Shown: positions 1 to 11,711 of the stretch, in pieces
Position numbering within the stretch: position 1 is the stretch's first letter
Layout: each line of letters starts with the position of its first letter
NCBI GenBank assembly: GCA_006538405.1
Contig: BJKQ01000001.1
Span: 2,170,001-2,234,000, forward strand
Direction of reading: 5' to 3'
From: Hansfordia pulvinata
Taxonomy: Eukaryota; Ascomycota; Sordariomycetes; Xylariales
Length of the DNA: 64,000 bases
Position numbers and translations under genes: made by a program
The notes under the pieces: model-generated
Told to the model about the DNA's origin: nothing
Databases searched by the model: none
What the model saw: only the letters and a program-made list of their open reading frames with translations

Positions 1-539
1 TAAGGCAAACTTTCAAAGCGTGTGGAGGCCGGCTCGGAGTGATGACTACGAGTACCTGAGTATAGGCAGGTAGGTACTTCAATGGATGTAAAGGCACACC
101 CGGTTATAAGGAACTTACTCGTACCTCCAACTGACCAGACACCGGGAGCATTCGCAGTACATAAGGTATGTACATGTAGGTTACCTGTAGAGTGAGATTC
201 ATACGAGCACACACATATCCAAGTAGACACCTAAGCTCTGGCAGGGGCAACAGGACCTATGTAGGTTAGGTAATTGGATGAAAGAAAGGTGCAGTCGGAG
301 GTGGACGACAACTTGGCGCGGACAGTCCTTCATCAGTGAATACCTTACCTTACCCGACACACTCTGGGTGTACCTGGAGTACCCTTCTTTGGCGTCTCGT
401 ACCGGAGGTCAGCAGCTACACGTCCGTCTATGACTGGCTCGGTGCAGATCGCGAGTACTCTTCATTAGCCTATACTTGGGGTCCGCAGGAAGAGGCGCCA
501 AGGCCTGGCTGCCCTAACCGCTTCCGCCCCTGATCGCAG

Positions 540-2316
540 GCCTCGTCCGCTGCTCCCAGAGGACTCGTCGTCCCCCCAGCGCCCTCTCCCGTGCCGCCTG
601 CTTCGTCTCGCTGCGTCTCGCTGCGTCTTGCTCCTCCGTCCCGTCCCCGTGCCTGCCCAGCTGCTTGTCGAGTCGCGACAGCTTCGACCAGGCTCTCTCC
701 GGCCACTTACGCCGTGCACTGATTGTACCCGACGCGGTTCTGCTCAACGCCCTCGTCCTCGCTCATCGCCACCATCATCACCTACGAGTACTACCACCAC
801 CCACCTATCATCGCCACCTACGGATACTCCAGCCCGACCCACCCGCTCCATTCGCCCTCGCATGAGCAAGCCGGAGCACGGATACCCCCTTGGCTTCCAC
901 CATCCAACGTGCCAACCATTCATCCACCCATCCGTCTGCCCTGCCGCGTCGTTCGATCGCAACCCGCGGCGCCCACTTACATCTGCATGCTCTCGCCTCA
1001 GAGCAGCGTCACCACCGCCCTCACGACCAGTGCATCGACGCGTACACATAGTTGCTTCCAGTCGGCCGGCTTGGACCGTCGATAACGCCTGTCAGCCGAC
1101 GGCGCTCTTGGCTTGATTCACATGCCCGACTTGCACACGCCTTGACCCTGTATCTCAGACAGAGTCTGCAAGGAGACGAGCAAAAGCAACGCAACTCACG
1201 TTAGAACATCGGGGCACCGTAAAGCCAACCCAGGAGCCTTGACAGCAACATCATCTATCCCCAGCAGCCTGAATCGCACGACGCCCTTTCATCTTTCACC
1301 ACCTCCGCGCACACGTGAGCCTGGTTTTCCAAGGTTAGTAGATCCCTTTCGTCTGGGCAGACCTGCTATCTCGTTCCCTTGGCCACCATCCCCGCCTTGC
1401 CCAGCTCAACCTTGGCCTCGAATCCCGTCCAATTCCGGGCCTGGATCTCGTCCTAGATCTGAATCCTTTGATGCGTCGCTGCCAGCGCGTTGCCAACATT
1501 TTCCTCTCTGGCGCATCCCTACCCGCCCGCCCGTTCGCCGTTGTCTCTACCTACCCCTGCTTGCGCCCATCCCAGCACCCAGCACCCAACACTCAGCTTG
1601 GCTATCTGCTGCGGATAGATCCCCTCGCCTGGCGCCCAGGTTTCATTCCGTCACCCATCTGCCCTGGTTATTCCTGCTCCTTTCCAGTTTCGCCGCCTCT
1701 GGCCTCGCGCACGTAACTCAGCAGTACCGGATGCTTGGGTCGGGACGTTTGCGCGACCAGGCCTGCCTCAACATTTTCCTCGCTTCTGACCACGACCAGC
1801 AAAAAAATCAAACGGGACAGCCAAACTGACAATTCTGCTCCATCCAGCTGCTTTGACCCGACCCTCCCACCTGAAAACGCTATCCGGGGACTAGTCTTTG
1901 ATCAATCCCGCGACGGCGTAGCTTTGCGACAGCTTGAACGGTCTCACACGCCTGACTTGTTTCTGCCAGCTCACGACAGCAGATCCTTTCTACACATCCT
2001 GGGGCTGGATTTTCGAACATTCCAACACCCCACGTTAGACGCACCAGCCCACTCTCCCTGTCATCGACCTCCTCATTTACCTATCGCGCCACCCCATTTT
2101 GCTTTGCTCTTCTCCCTCGTCATGATATCGGCAAGGCTACACCTCGGTCCATTCTGATACTCTGCGCCTGCCGTCGTCCTTCAAATCGTAGCTGCGAAGC
2201 TCTGTCAACTCAGACACCAAAAGTCCCGGGCGCAGTCGATTTCCGTCCTGAATCCGGGCCTCAGCCGGACAGCAGTCGGCCAAGCACACCTCAAAGCCCA
2301 ATTTCCGCGTCACAAA
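540..2316 (+). promoter_or_regulatory. Pyrimidine-rich promoter and leader region of the kinesin gene
   Basis: About 1.8 kb upstream of the kinesin start is strongly C/T-rich on the coding strand, with many CCCTCC, CTCGTC and TTTCC tracts and few G runs. This is typical of fungal promoters and long 5' untranslated leaders. Several open frames cross it, but they share only the pyrimidine-rich composition and show no domain, so I do not call them genes. It contains many upstream ATGs, which would matter for translation if the transcript starts far upstream. Similar pyrimidine-rich stretches precede the genes at 11.7 kb, 20.97 kb (minus) and 50.5 kb (minus). The role as leader is inferred; the composition is observed. 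Confidence 0.4.
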
Positions 2317-5269
2317 ATGTCAAACTCAATACCCAGGCCTCGTCCCTCTTTGGGACCAACGAACAACTCGGCGCCATCCTTGCCCCTGCCAAAGACGCGG
2401 AAGAGCACAGGGGGAATCACCAGTCCTACCAGAACTCCGTCTACCCCTAGAAGCGGGATTCGGGCGCCCTCGCACTCCGTGACCACCAACACTTCATCAC
2501 CCGCGCCTGGTGGTGGGCTGCCCATGCCCCGAGGCGTGAACAACGCCGGGAAAACGGTCAGGAAGACCGTCAGCATCAACTCTTTCCCCAATCCGCCCAG
2601 CCGAACCAGTCTTCCACCCAGTCCGTTGGGCGCGACACCGGCTCGAAAGGCCCGCACGCCTTCAACAACCCCGCGCTCGGCACAGGTTCCCAACAGCACC
2701 CCAAGTCTCCTGAACGGCAGTGCCGAGGGCAAGTCTATCACAAGCAACGTGGGAGTACGCACATCCGACGGCATTTTCAGTGTTGGTTCACCTCCGCAGA
2801 GTCGGAGCTCCTCAGCGCAAGACTCATATTCGACCTCGGCCACCACGTACGACGATCCGACTGAAGCTAGCACGACACCGACGGCAGACAAGCGGTCATC
2901 AAAAAGCCCCGAGGGTAAAGGCAATGTGCTAGTCAGCGTAAGGGTCCGTCCCGATGCGAGTAGCAACAATGGTCGGTCTGAGGGCGAATGGATGGTAGAC
3001 GGTCGCAGGTCCTTGGTAGCCTACCGCGGCCGTGAGGGGGGTGACTACTACTACGGTATGTTTGATGTATACCATTTGATAACTCATGATGGAAGCTGAC
3101 CGTGGCAGACAACGTCTTTTCCACGCACGACGACAACAGCCGAGTCTACGACCACAGCGCCAAGCGTCTTGTCCGGCGGGTGATGGAAGGCTATCACGGA
3201 ACCGTTTTCGCGTATGGTATGACGGGAACCGGAAAAACCTTCTCCATGCAAGGAACTGCCTCCTCGCCGGGTGTGATTCCCCTTGCCATCACCGACATAT
3301 TTTCCTACATCCGCGAGACGCCCTCCCGCGAATTTCTCCTTCGTGTCAGCTACCTCGAAATCTACAACGAAAGGATCCACGATCTACTCAGCATGTCCAC
3401 CTCGGGCGGCATGGTAGGCTCGGGAGATGAGATCAAGCTGCGAGAAGACAGCAAACGAGGTGTCTATGCCAGTCCATTGAAGGAAGAGATTGTGCAAAGT
3501 CCGACTCAGCTCCTGCGAGTCATTGCTCGTGGCGACCAAGCCCGCAGGACCGCCAGTACGCAATTCAACGCAAGGAGTTCCCGAAGTCACGCTGTCGTTC
3601 AAATCGTGGTCGAGAGCAGAGAGCGAATGCCCGGGAGTGCCGGTGACGGCAACAAGCGCACCGGACTCGTGCCCGGAGGAGTTCGGGTGTCCACCCTGAG
3701 CTTGATCGATTTGGCAGGTTCCGAGAAGGCAGCCGAGTCTAAGGAAAGAAGGCAGGAGGGCTCCCATATCAACAAGAGTTTGTTGACGCTGGGAACCGTC
3801 ATCTCCAAGCTATCGGAACACAAGGAGAAGGAGGGCAAAGGCGCCGACAAAGACGTATCAAAACATCTGCCCTATCGCGATAGCAAACTGACCAGGCTGC
3901 TACAAGGAGCCCTGTCAGGCGGCTCGCTTGTCAGTATTCTGTGCACAATCCAGACAGGCGCCGCGGGAAGTGCCGCCTCGGCCAACAGCCATGCCACAGA
4001 GACTCTCAACACGTTGAAGTTCGCCTCTCGCGCAAAGAACAGCATTGTCAGCCACGCCAAGCGTGCCGAAGAAGCTCTGGGTGCTGGTGGCGAAGGAGGC
4101 GCCAGAGTTCTACTCGAGCGATATCGCATGGAGATCACGGACTTGAAGAAGCAGCTGGAGACCCAAGCCAAGAACAAAGATGCCCAAACGGAAGAAGACG
4201 AGCGTGAGAGGGATGAAGAGGAAGAACGGGCCCGTGAAAAGGAAGCAGAATTGCGACACGAGGAGCAGATGCTGGAGATGCAATTGGCGCGCACGGCACT
4301 CAAGGAACGTATCGATCACCTCAACCGGCTCATTCTCAGCTCCAAATCGACTGGCGTCAACAGCAACGGTACCTTCAGTGCTTTGGGCATGAACCCTCGA
4401 CTTTCCCAGACGTCTGCGTCTGCTCGCACGTCCATCGCAGCCTCCAGCGCTGGGAGCAAATCGATCTTGGAGAGGACCGGGTCTTTCAATTCAACGTCCA
4501 CTCTGGGTCGTCAGTCCAGTGGTCACCGGCAATCAAGCGGGGGCAACAACGGCGACAACGAGGATGATGACAGTGTCGGCGAATATGGGGATGGCACGGC
4601 GTCGCTGCAGGCTCAGAACCAGTCCCTGCAGTCCGACCTCGCCGACAAGAACCGGTACATTGCTACTCTAGAGAAGAGACTGCTCCAGGCCAGGAGAGCC
4701 AGTTCCTCGCGCACGTCAGCCGGGTTTTCGAATGGGTCCGGCAAGGGTATCTTGGTCGGCGAAGATCACAGCGTCTCGGCCATGATGAAGGAGAAGGACG
4801 CCGAGATTGCAGAGCTTCGATCACGCCTCGATGACAAAGACAGGATGCTTTCCGCCCTCCGAAGCGCAGCGCGATCGCGCGACGCGGCCGAAGGCATGGA
4901 AGCACCCTCGCGAAGTGAGCTGAAGCTCGAACCGAGGACCGAGATCTTGAGAAACGAAGCTCGTGCATCGTTGCTCTACGAAAGCCCAGCCAGTCCCCGC
5001 CCTCCGGCGCGCTGCCCGACCCTCCAGCTGCGCCCAAGGGATACACCCGAAAACGGACCAAGAGTGTCGACGAGATGAGCCGCATGCTGGATGAAATGAT
5101 CCAGGACCGTGTGGAGACTGGTCACATTGTCCGAGGAACTCGTGGTAGTGTTCGGGTAGCGGCCGACCGGCGAGGCGAGCCTGTGCTCGAGTCCACTCAT
5201 CCCAGTCTCGAGACCTTACGCGAAAGCTCACCAATGATGGAGTCAAAAGAGGTTGCGCTCGAGGCATAG
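2317..5269 (+). CDS. kipA: Kinesin-7 family motor, Kip2/KipA-like
   Basis: This is a plus-end-directed microtubule motor of the Kip2/KipA type, a group that works in microtubule plus-end tracking and polarised growth. Exon 1 is 2317-3055; a 53-nt intron (3056-3108, GTATG..CAG) splits an Asp codon; exon 2 follows. Residues 1-200 are a basic Ser/Pro/Thr-rich head with a TSLP tetrapeptide (97-100) resembling EB1-binding SxIP sites (weak inference). The motor starts near residue 203 (NVLVSVRVRP). It has the P-loop GMTGTGKT (283-290), switch I NARSSRSH (400-407), switch II DLAGSE (447-452) and the neck AKNSIVSHAKRAEE. Charged coiled coil follows at about 580-650, with further short helices. The C-terminal block with RTKSVDEMSRMLDEM is in another frame, entered between about 4960 and 5040. 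Either one base is missing near the CCCC run at 4995-4998, or there is a weak 65-nt intron (4963-5027). Length is about 965 aa with the missing-base model. Family assignment is firm; the C-terminal join is not. Confidence 0.88.
4963..5040 (+). other. Reading-frame change in the kinesin tail (missing base or weak intron)
   Basis: The motor frame runs on to a stop at 5078 through an atypical Arg/Pro/Cys-rich stretch. The frame that starts at codon positions congruent with 5075 instead reads a sensible tail (ALPDPPAAPKGYTRKRTKSV, then DEMSRMLDEM) to a stop at 5267-5269. A single base missing around CCCC at 4995-4998 joins the two. The alternative is GT at 4963 to CAG at 5027, 65 nt and phase-compatible, but its donor GTGCAT is poor and I see no good branch site. 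I favour the missing base because the same defect appears in other genes of this window. Confidence 0.6.
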
Positions 5270-8200
5270 AAGTTCTCGGAGCTTGAGAGGAGCTCAGGCT
5301 CTGTGGCGCACCAGGGGATTATATGAATGAGGTCTTGTTATTTCGTGTCAGGCGTTTCGGACGATTCTACCTTCTGTCGGTTTGACTTATACCCTATATT
5401 TCCCTTCTTTCCGCCTTGTTTTATCTTGTCAGCAGGTTCGATGGCTCGCAACGTTTGATGAAGGAGTTGTGACGACCAGGGGCCGGGGCCCTGTCCATTA
5501 ATTATATCATGTCGCGGCCGTTTGCGTCGGGCTCGGCACGGGGATCGCTACTTTGCTTGTTGGACGAAGAATGATCAATGATGCTCCTTCGCTCATCTGT
5601 TTCATTGGGGGCACTTTTGGCTGGCTCGCCCTGAGGACTCTTTGCTTCTACTTCAGTAGCCGCGGTGTTGCCCGCTTGTATATTATTACTATTTATATGC
5701 ATAGCCTCCTCGGACAGGAAGCACAAGATTATTTCCCATGCTGGTATTCTCTGGCATGATTGCATGTATCTACCATGTCGAACGGGTGCCCCATGCGCCG
5801 AGTATAAGACCGATATCTGAAAGCTGCCTGACCGCTCAGGACCTTGAAGCCTTTGGCGCGGGTAGATGTTGTCGAGACCCGTACCTGGCTTCTAATCCAT
5901 GCTATCCTTCACTGCGACGTCGAGACAAAGTCGTGGGCTCGCCACAACTCGAGCGTTCCAGCTCCCAAGTTGCCGGCGAACTGATTACTCGTAACACCTT
6001 CAAAGAACCATCTGGTCAACACGCTGTCTGCTGGGTCCTCAGCGCAGAGGCCGAGAGAAGATAGGTAGAGGGACTACGACATTCAAAAGTCATAAGCCAC
6101 ATTGAGGTGGAGAAGATACGCAAAACGGCGGGAAGCTACGTCGACGAGAACAAGTCGTACCCCGCCGCGTGTCTCTGGTCCACGGGGACCGCCCCCGGAG
6201 GCGTGTCAAGGCATTCGTTCCTGTCGGCCGTTTCAAAAGCGGAACAGGGAAGGAGTGCCAGATCCGACGTACCTAGTCACGAAAGGGGAACACAGAGGCG
6301 GAGGGTATAGTGGTGTGAGGAAAGGTGGGCAATATGGCCGACTGTATGGCCGGGCATGCTCTCCTCTGATGGTGGTGGTGGCGGCTGGAGGGGGAGCAGG
6401 GCTACCGCACCGAGGCGTACGACTAGATTCAGTCCCGGCTTCGTATCACGCAGTGCGAGGCATGCATGGAATGAAGCGAGCCGAAGCACAAGGGGGCCGG
6501 AGAATCTTCACACGGCCGATCGACCCGGGGGGGGGGGGGGGGGGGGGGGGGGCCAGTTGACTGGTGGGGTTTTCAAGGTTCGAGAAACATGGTCAGCTTC
6601 GCTAATGTGCCCATCTAATAAGCCCAGGACCCCGCTGTACGTGCAAGTGTTGATGTGAGGGCGTGGGTGAGTTCTGAATCCCTCTGGCTGCGCCCATCGC
6701 GTTTCCAGCACGCCAGTATGCCTGTGTGGCGAGTCCGTGGGTGTGTATACGAAGACACGCCGGTGTTGGTCGTGGAGACCTGTAGCCGCGCAAGCAGAAC
6801 TAGCATGGCCCTGCAATCACGGCTGAGGTTTTCCGGCATGACCCCGAAGTGCTATGCAGAGTGGTACAAGAGAGGCATGTGAGAATGCAATAGTAAGTGT
6901 CGAGGAGGCAATCAAAGAATGTGCGTAAGCGAGAGGAGTAATCCTCAACCTCACCCAGGCGTCCCACTTTGCAATCTCGTGTCACGTCCAACCTTTTGTC
7001 GGTACGGCTCGGCCAGGTCAGATGCCAACGTTGCGGGAGCGAGATGTGCTTATATCCAGGGCTAGTGCCGCCAGCAAGGGCCAGCCGTAAGCGGTGGCAC
7101 CAGCCCAGCCCAGTACCGAGTACTCGTGATAGGAGTATGTAGATACCCATCTACGAGCCGTCTTGCGCTGGGGACAAGGTCAACAGGGCGCTGGTGCTTG
7201 ACCGAGGGTGATGGAAGGGGAATCGGACGAGCCTCGTGTCTGTCGGCGTGGGGCCGTTGTGCTGAAATGAAAGGTCGGCTCGGCTCCTCGCCGAGAGCAA
7301 GACGACGCGAGTTGAGCTGGGGTTGCGCCGCCCCATGTCGGGGCATGGTGTGACGATGACAGCCGGCCCTTCTCGATAGGCGGCGGCCTTGGGCCAAGTG
7401 GGCCGGGGAGCACCACCACATCGCTTTCCTTTCTCGCCCTCGAGAGCGAGCCACCAGACGTACCTGCCTGGCGCGTGAAAGCCACCCATGATGGCGGGTC
7501 AAGTCGGGGGTGCCATTCGGCGCACTGTCGTGAGTACCTAACTCGTCCGGATTACTCGCACGCGTCGGGTACGTGTGAAGAAGAACACCTGCGGATGACT
7601 GACACGAGACGATGTTGGCATTGATTGACCCGTCCCAGGGTCGTATGCGATGTAAAGTCTCGAGGCGAGGAACAGACTTGCACGTGAAGTTGGTCGTTAA
7701 TCAAACCTCGCGCCTCGGCGGGTGGGTTATCCGTCCGCAGGTGGCAGTCGGGGATGGGATGGAGGATGGCCTGGCCAGGCCAGGGCGGGCGCCGGCGACT
7801 AAACGGTAGCGAGCAGCTCGAGCCAGGCGCCAAATGGGGCGGCTCCGGGGATTGAAGGAAAATTACACGGACTTTCCCACGAGCAGATCATCGGCACCAG
7901 CGGGGTCTTTGGGGGGAAAGGGACTCTGAATACGATCATGCAGCCGGGAGGAAGGGCACGGCTATGTCAGACCGGACGCTGAACAGAGGCCATGCAGCTG
8001 CCTGATGCAGCGAGGCCGAGGAGATGTGGCCAACCAATCGAGGAGTACTGTTGACTGCTGTTACGGGTCCCCTCCGAGCCTGGGCAGCGGCACTGGCATC
8101 TCGCACGTGATTGGTGGCGCGCGAGGGTGCTACCGCAACAGCATGGGCAGTTGAAGCGAGCTGGCGGCCCAATGAGCAATTGAAGGCTGGCGACGAAGAG

Positions 8201-10490
8201 ACGAGGCCGGTCCGACGGCGGGCAGGGCAGAGAGGTCGCCTCGGGGACAGGGGGCAGGGAGCGGGGCCCCGGAGGCGGTGTCGGCGGGCGTGCTGCATTT
8301 GTGCTTTTTCTCTGGCTGTGGCGGCTTACGGTGCGTGCCGAGTGGGTGGCTACGAGGGATGCGTACTCGTACGTGGGCCGAGGCTTGCGGGCGAAGTGGG
8401 AGGTGTGGGAGGGCCGGTGCTGCCGTGGGGTTGAGGGCAACGATGTGCGGGCGAATAGTGGGCAAGGCTTATTAGGAGAAAGGTGATGCGAGACCTGTGA
8501 GGTGATTGGTAGCGGCGGACGAGTACGGAGTACGGATAGCGGGCAGCCCCCGGCCGGCCACGCTGTGTTTCAGACCTGCCAAGCGTACCTCCCCGAGCCC
8601 CACGGCGCGGGAGGGACGATGGGCTGAGGTTACGGGTACGAGCCCTGGGTAGGGTACCTCTCAGCTCGCCTTCCTCCTCACGTCCTTCAAGCCTTTTTTG
8701 TCTCTCTAATGTAGTCTGACCCAGCTCTGTCAACATGGGATTGAAGCGTTTTAAATGGAATTCATTCGACCCATCCTTACACCCACGCGTACTCCTACTT
8801 ATACAGACACGAAGGAGGAAAAGGCCACAATGATGAATTCAGGTGGTATCATGGGTGCATTTGCGCCGACACGTGGGTGTTCCAATGCATGAAATATTGA
8901 TAGTGGATGTGCTGTCGGGCTGACATAGCTGGGCTGCCCCCTCGCTAACGTGCCGCTGTGCTGGCTTCGGCTACGACATACATGTAGTGCGTCCATGTAC
9001 CTTACCTACGGTACCTGCCATACTCTTCTGTCGTACATCGTGTAGGTAGGTGGTAGGAACTTCCTTCTAGTCTAACTACCTAGGTACGCGACGAGGTTGC
9101 AGCACGAAAAAACAACGGCGACCCACGCAGACAGGGAATAGCACGTTTCGGCTTTTTGGCACCAAGGCCGCAACGGGAAAGTCGGCGAGGCCTGGCCCGC
9201 CGCCCCGGGCAAACCAGAGCCTCGCATTCGTCCCCTATCAACCCTGTCCCGAAAGCCAAAGATCCCAGGCCAGGGGGAGGGCCGGGGGGGCCTTGTCTCA
9301 CGCGAACAGCGACTGGCTGGCTGCTGGACGCGAGATCTGCAGACAGATCTTTGCGCGGCCTGTTCCATGTGTGGCAGCCTCACGCAAGCAAGGGGAGGGG
9401 GATGGGCAGGAGAGGGGGAGACACGCGCGGCGCGCAAAAGGGGAAGGGGAAGGGGCTTATGGAGTCTCAACACGAGTACTCGTAGCCCGATTCTCTGCTT
9501 GATTGGCCCTCTAGGTGTGCGTGTACGTGCCGGTGTCTCTCCTATCAGTGGGCTCCCCGACTTTTCCCCTCATGCCCGTCCCCTTACTCGTACGCGTACG
9601 CCGTGCTCCCCCTTCGACGTCATTTAGCCGTGGGCCAATGAGCAGCCAAAGGCAGACTCAGACGGTGCCTTTCTGTCGGGCCGGAGCCGCTACGAGTACT
9701 TTGAGCCCCTACTCGTATCTGGAAGCTCCACGTCGCGCAGTTGTCGAGGTGGGCGACGACCACTCACGTGCCATTGCGTGCAACGGCCTATCAACCGTCT
9801 ACGGCAGGTCGTCGTCCTGGTCGATCATCCACCCACTGTTGGCATACGCGTACGAGTACTCGTGCTCAAGTATCGGCAAGCGAGACAGGAAGACCACCTC
9901 CTGGCTGCGCTCATCTTGCGTGATGCGCGCGACAGCAAGAATTGACGGCCTTGCATGCCGGTTTCCCTCGCAATACGATGCCATCAGGTTCAGGGACGCA
10001 CTCGCGGACTCAGCAAGTGGGCGGGCGGGCGGGCAGGTCCTCGCGGGCGCCCGTACTCCGTACATCAGTCGGGCGCATTATTTTGGGAACAAGGGTCGAC
10101 AGGCACGACATCCATGGATGGATGGACGGTGGAGCTGTCTACCCGTTCCCGCAGCAGTCGGTTGTGCTTGCCGCCAGCCAGATCTCGGGTGCAGGTCGTC
10201 AGTGAGTACCTCAGTGGGTACTGTTCGGGCTGCTATCCACCGAAGGAGTACTTTGTCGAAGCTGCTTCTGTACTCCCAAGCTACGCGCCGCTTCCGTACT
10301 CCTAGCATCTACCCCCACTTTTGCATCGCCCAAACGGCGGCCGGGCTGTACTCGCAACGCAACGCCAACGAGGAAGTCGCAGCTCTCGGCAAGTGTGCGT
10401 GTGCATGCCCATGCGTGTGTGTGTGCGTGTGGTACCATTTCATGTATCGTCTTGATTACGCGACTGGGACTCTGCCACCCGACCGACCTT
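5270..10490. other. Spacer with no supportable gene
   Basis: About 5.2 kb between the kinesin stop and the leader of the next gene. I see open frames on both strands, but none has a recognisable domain, coding-like composition or a plausible exon structure. It holds a 26-base G run (6527-6552), copies of TACTCGTA/TACGAGTA (8364, 9477, 9585, 9691, 9710, 9851), and TAGGTAGG/CCTAGGTA words near 9000-9085. A frame at 9515-10498 is long, but it runs over several of these motifs and a GT-rich stretch, so I regard it as chance. Confidence 0.5.
6527..6552 (+). repeat. Poly-G tract, 26 bases
   Basis: An uninterrupted run of 26 G in intergenic DNA. It is one of several long G/C homopolymers in the window (also 57056-57073 as C18 and 58210-58232 as G23). 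Length is likely unreliable in any read technology. Confidence 0.95.
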
Positions 10491-11711
10491 CACATTGATA
10501 TATTCTTCTGTGTGTCCCCCGCCCGCGCGACCCGGGCGCTCGCTCTTTTGTGTGTCTTGTTCCCTACCTGATTTGCGTGTGCCTACATTGGATCAGATTG
10601 CTGCATCGCATCTGCCTTGTTGCTGCCTCGTTCGTTCCCTGCGCACGAGTACTCGTAGGAGCCCCACCCGTGCTTCTTTTTCCATCGACTCGGTCGCCCG
10701 ACGCTCCTGATCGCCACCCTAAGATCGCCACCTTGGGAGCCGGGCTAACGCCTAGCAGCCTCTCAACCCTCCTTGTCTGCCTTCCTTCACCATCCGGCCC
10801 TCAACAATCCCATACACAAGCCCGTCCTTGGCTTTGTCCTCCCTCCCTCGACCCGCCCGGCGCCGCTATTTTTTACCATTGCCTTCTTCCCTTGATTGAC
10901 GCTTTCTCATCCTGCTTGCTTGCTTGCTTGATTGCTTGCCTGCTTGCTGCTGCTGGCCCACGAGTCTGCGACCACCGGCTTATTAGCGTTCCAGGTTCGG
11001 CGGTTTTGCCTGTCTGTCTGCCAGCGACTGACGCTGACCCTGCCCCTGTTTGCCACTGCGGCTGTCAGCGCCTGCAACGCCCACGCGCTTACTCGTAGTA
11101 GACCTTGCCACTTCCTGCCGCTTGCGTCTCCAGAGCTAAGCCGAGCCTCTTGCAGCAGCGTCACCCAATTCTTCCTCTCCCAACGCACCTCTTTTTTCTT
11201 ATTCGTGCGGTTGCCGTTGTTTCTTCTTTTCTTCTCGACATGCCTCTGGTTTAGGCCCGAAAGAAACCCGCTTGTCTTGGATTCTCCCTTCTGTCTGCGG
11301 CCTCACGAGGTTCCGACTTTTAATTCCCTTCGACTTCCCATCCAGATCCATTCACTCTCTTTGCCACTGGCTCTGTTTCATATCGTGCGCCTCTCGTCTT
11401 GCCTGCGCCGCTTTCGCCTGCAGAGCCCACTCGACCGGCTTCTTTTCGACTTCCATGGTTCGACAACTTCGCCACTTGCTCCCCGACCTGTCTCGCCCTC
11501 CCCGCCATTCTACGACTTACAAGGCGCCTTCGGCGTGGGGCTCCTCGGCGTTGCCTTACAACCGCTCGGCGTCTGCCAGCCACCTCACTTCGACACTTCT
11601 GCTCCGCGTGCGGCCTGTGGCCCTTGGATGAGCGTTGACGCTCACCACTATATTCTTTTCGCCATTCTGCGATCCAGATCCTATTTGCTCCTTCCATGAT
11701 CAGTCTTCACA
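10491..11711 (+). promoter_or_regulatory. Pyrimidine-rich promoter and leader upstream of the fucosyltransferase-like gene
   Basis: The stretch is C/T-rich on the plus strand and contains an imperfect TGCT/TTGC tetranucleotide repeat at about 10916-10950. Two copies of TACTCGTA lie at 10650 and 11090. Open frames across it (for example 10932-11699) are composition artefacts rich in Leu, Ser, Pro and Phe. It ends directly at the ATG at 11712. The role as promoter and leader is inferred. Confidence 0.4.

Noticed and set aside
1..300. Telomere or subtelomere at the window start
   Set aside because: Contains TAGGTAGG words, but no TTAGGG tandem repeats.
9515..10498. 327-codon open frame on the plus strand
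   Set aside because: No domain, no ATG-based start needed by the context, and it runs over a GT-rich tract and several TACTCGTA copies. Composition is that of random GC-rich sequence.
10932..11699. 255-codon open frame just upstream of the fucosyltransferase-like gene
   Set aside because: Leu/Ser/Phe/Pro-rich because the region is pyrimidine-rich; better explained as leader.
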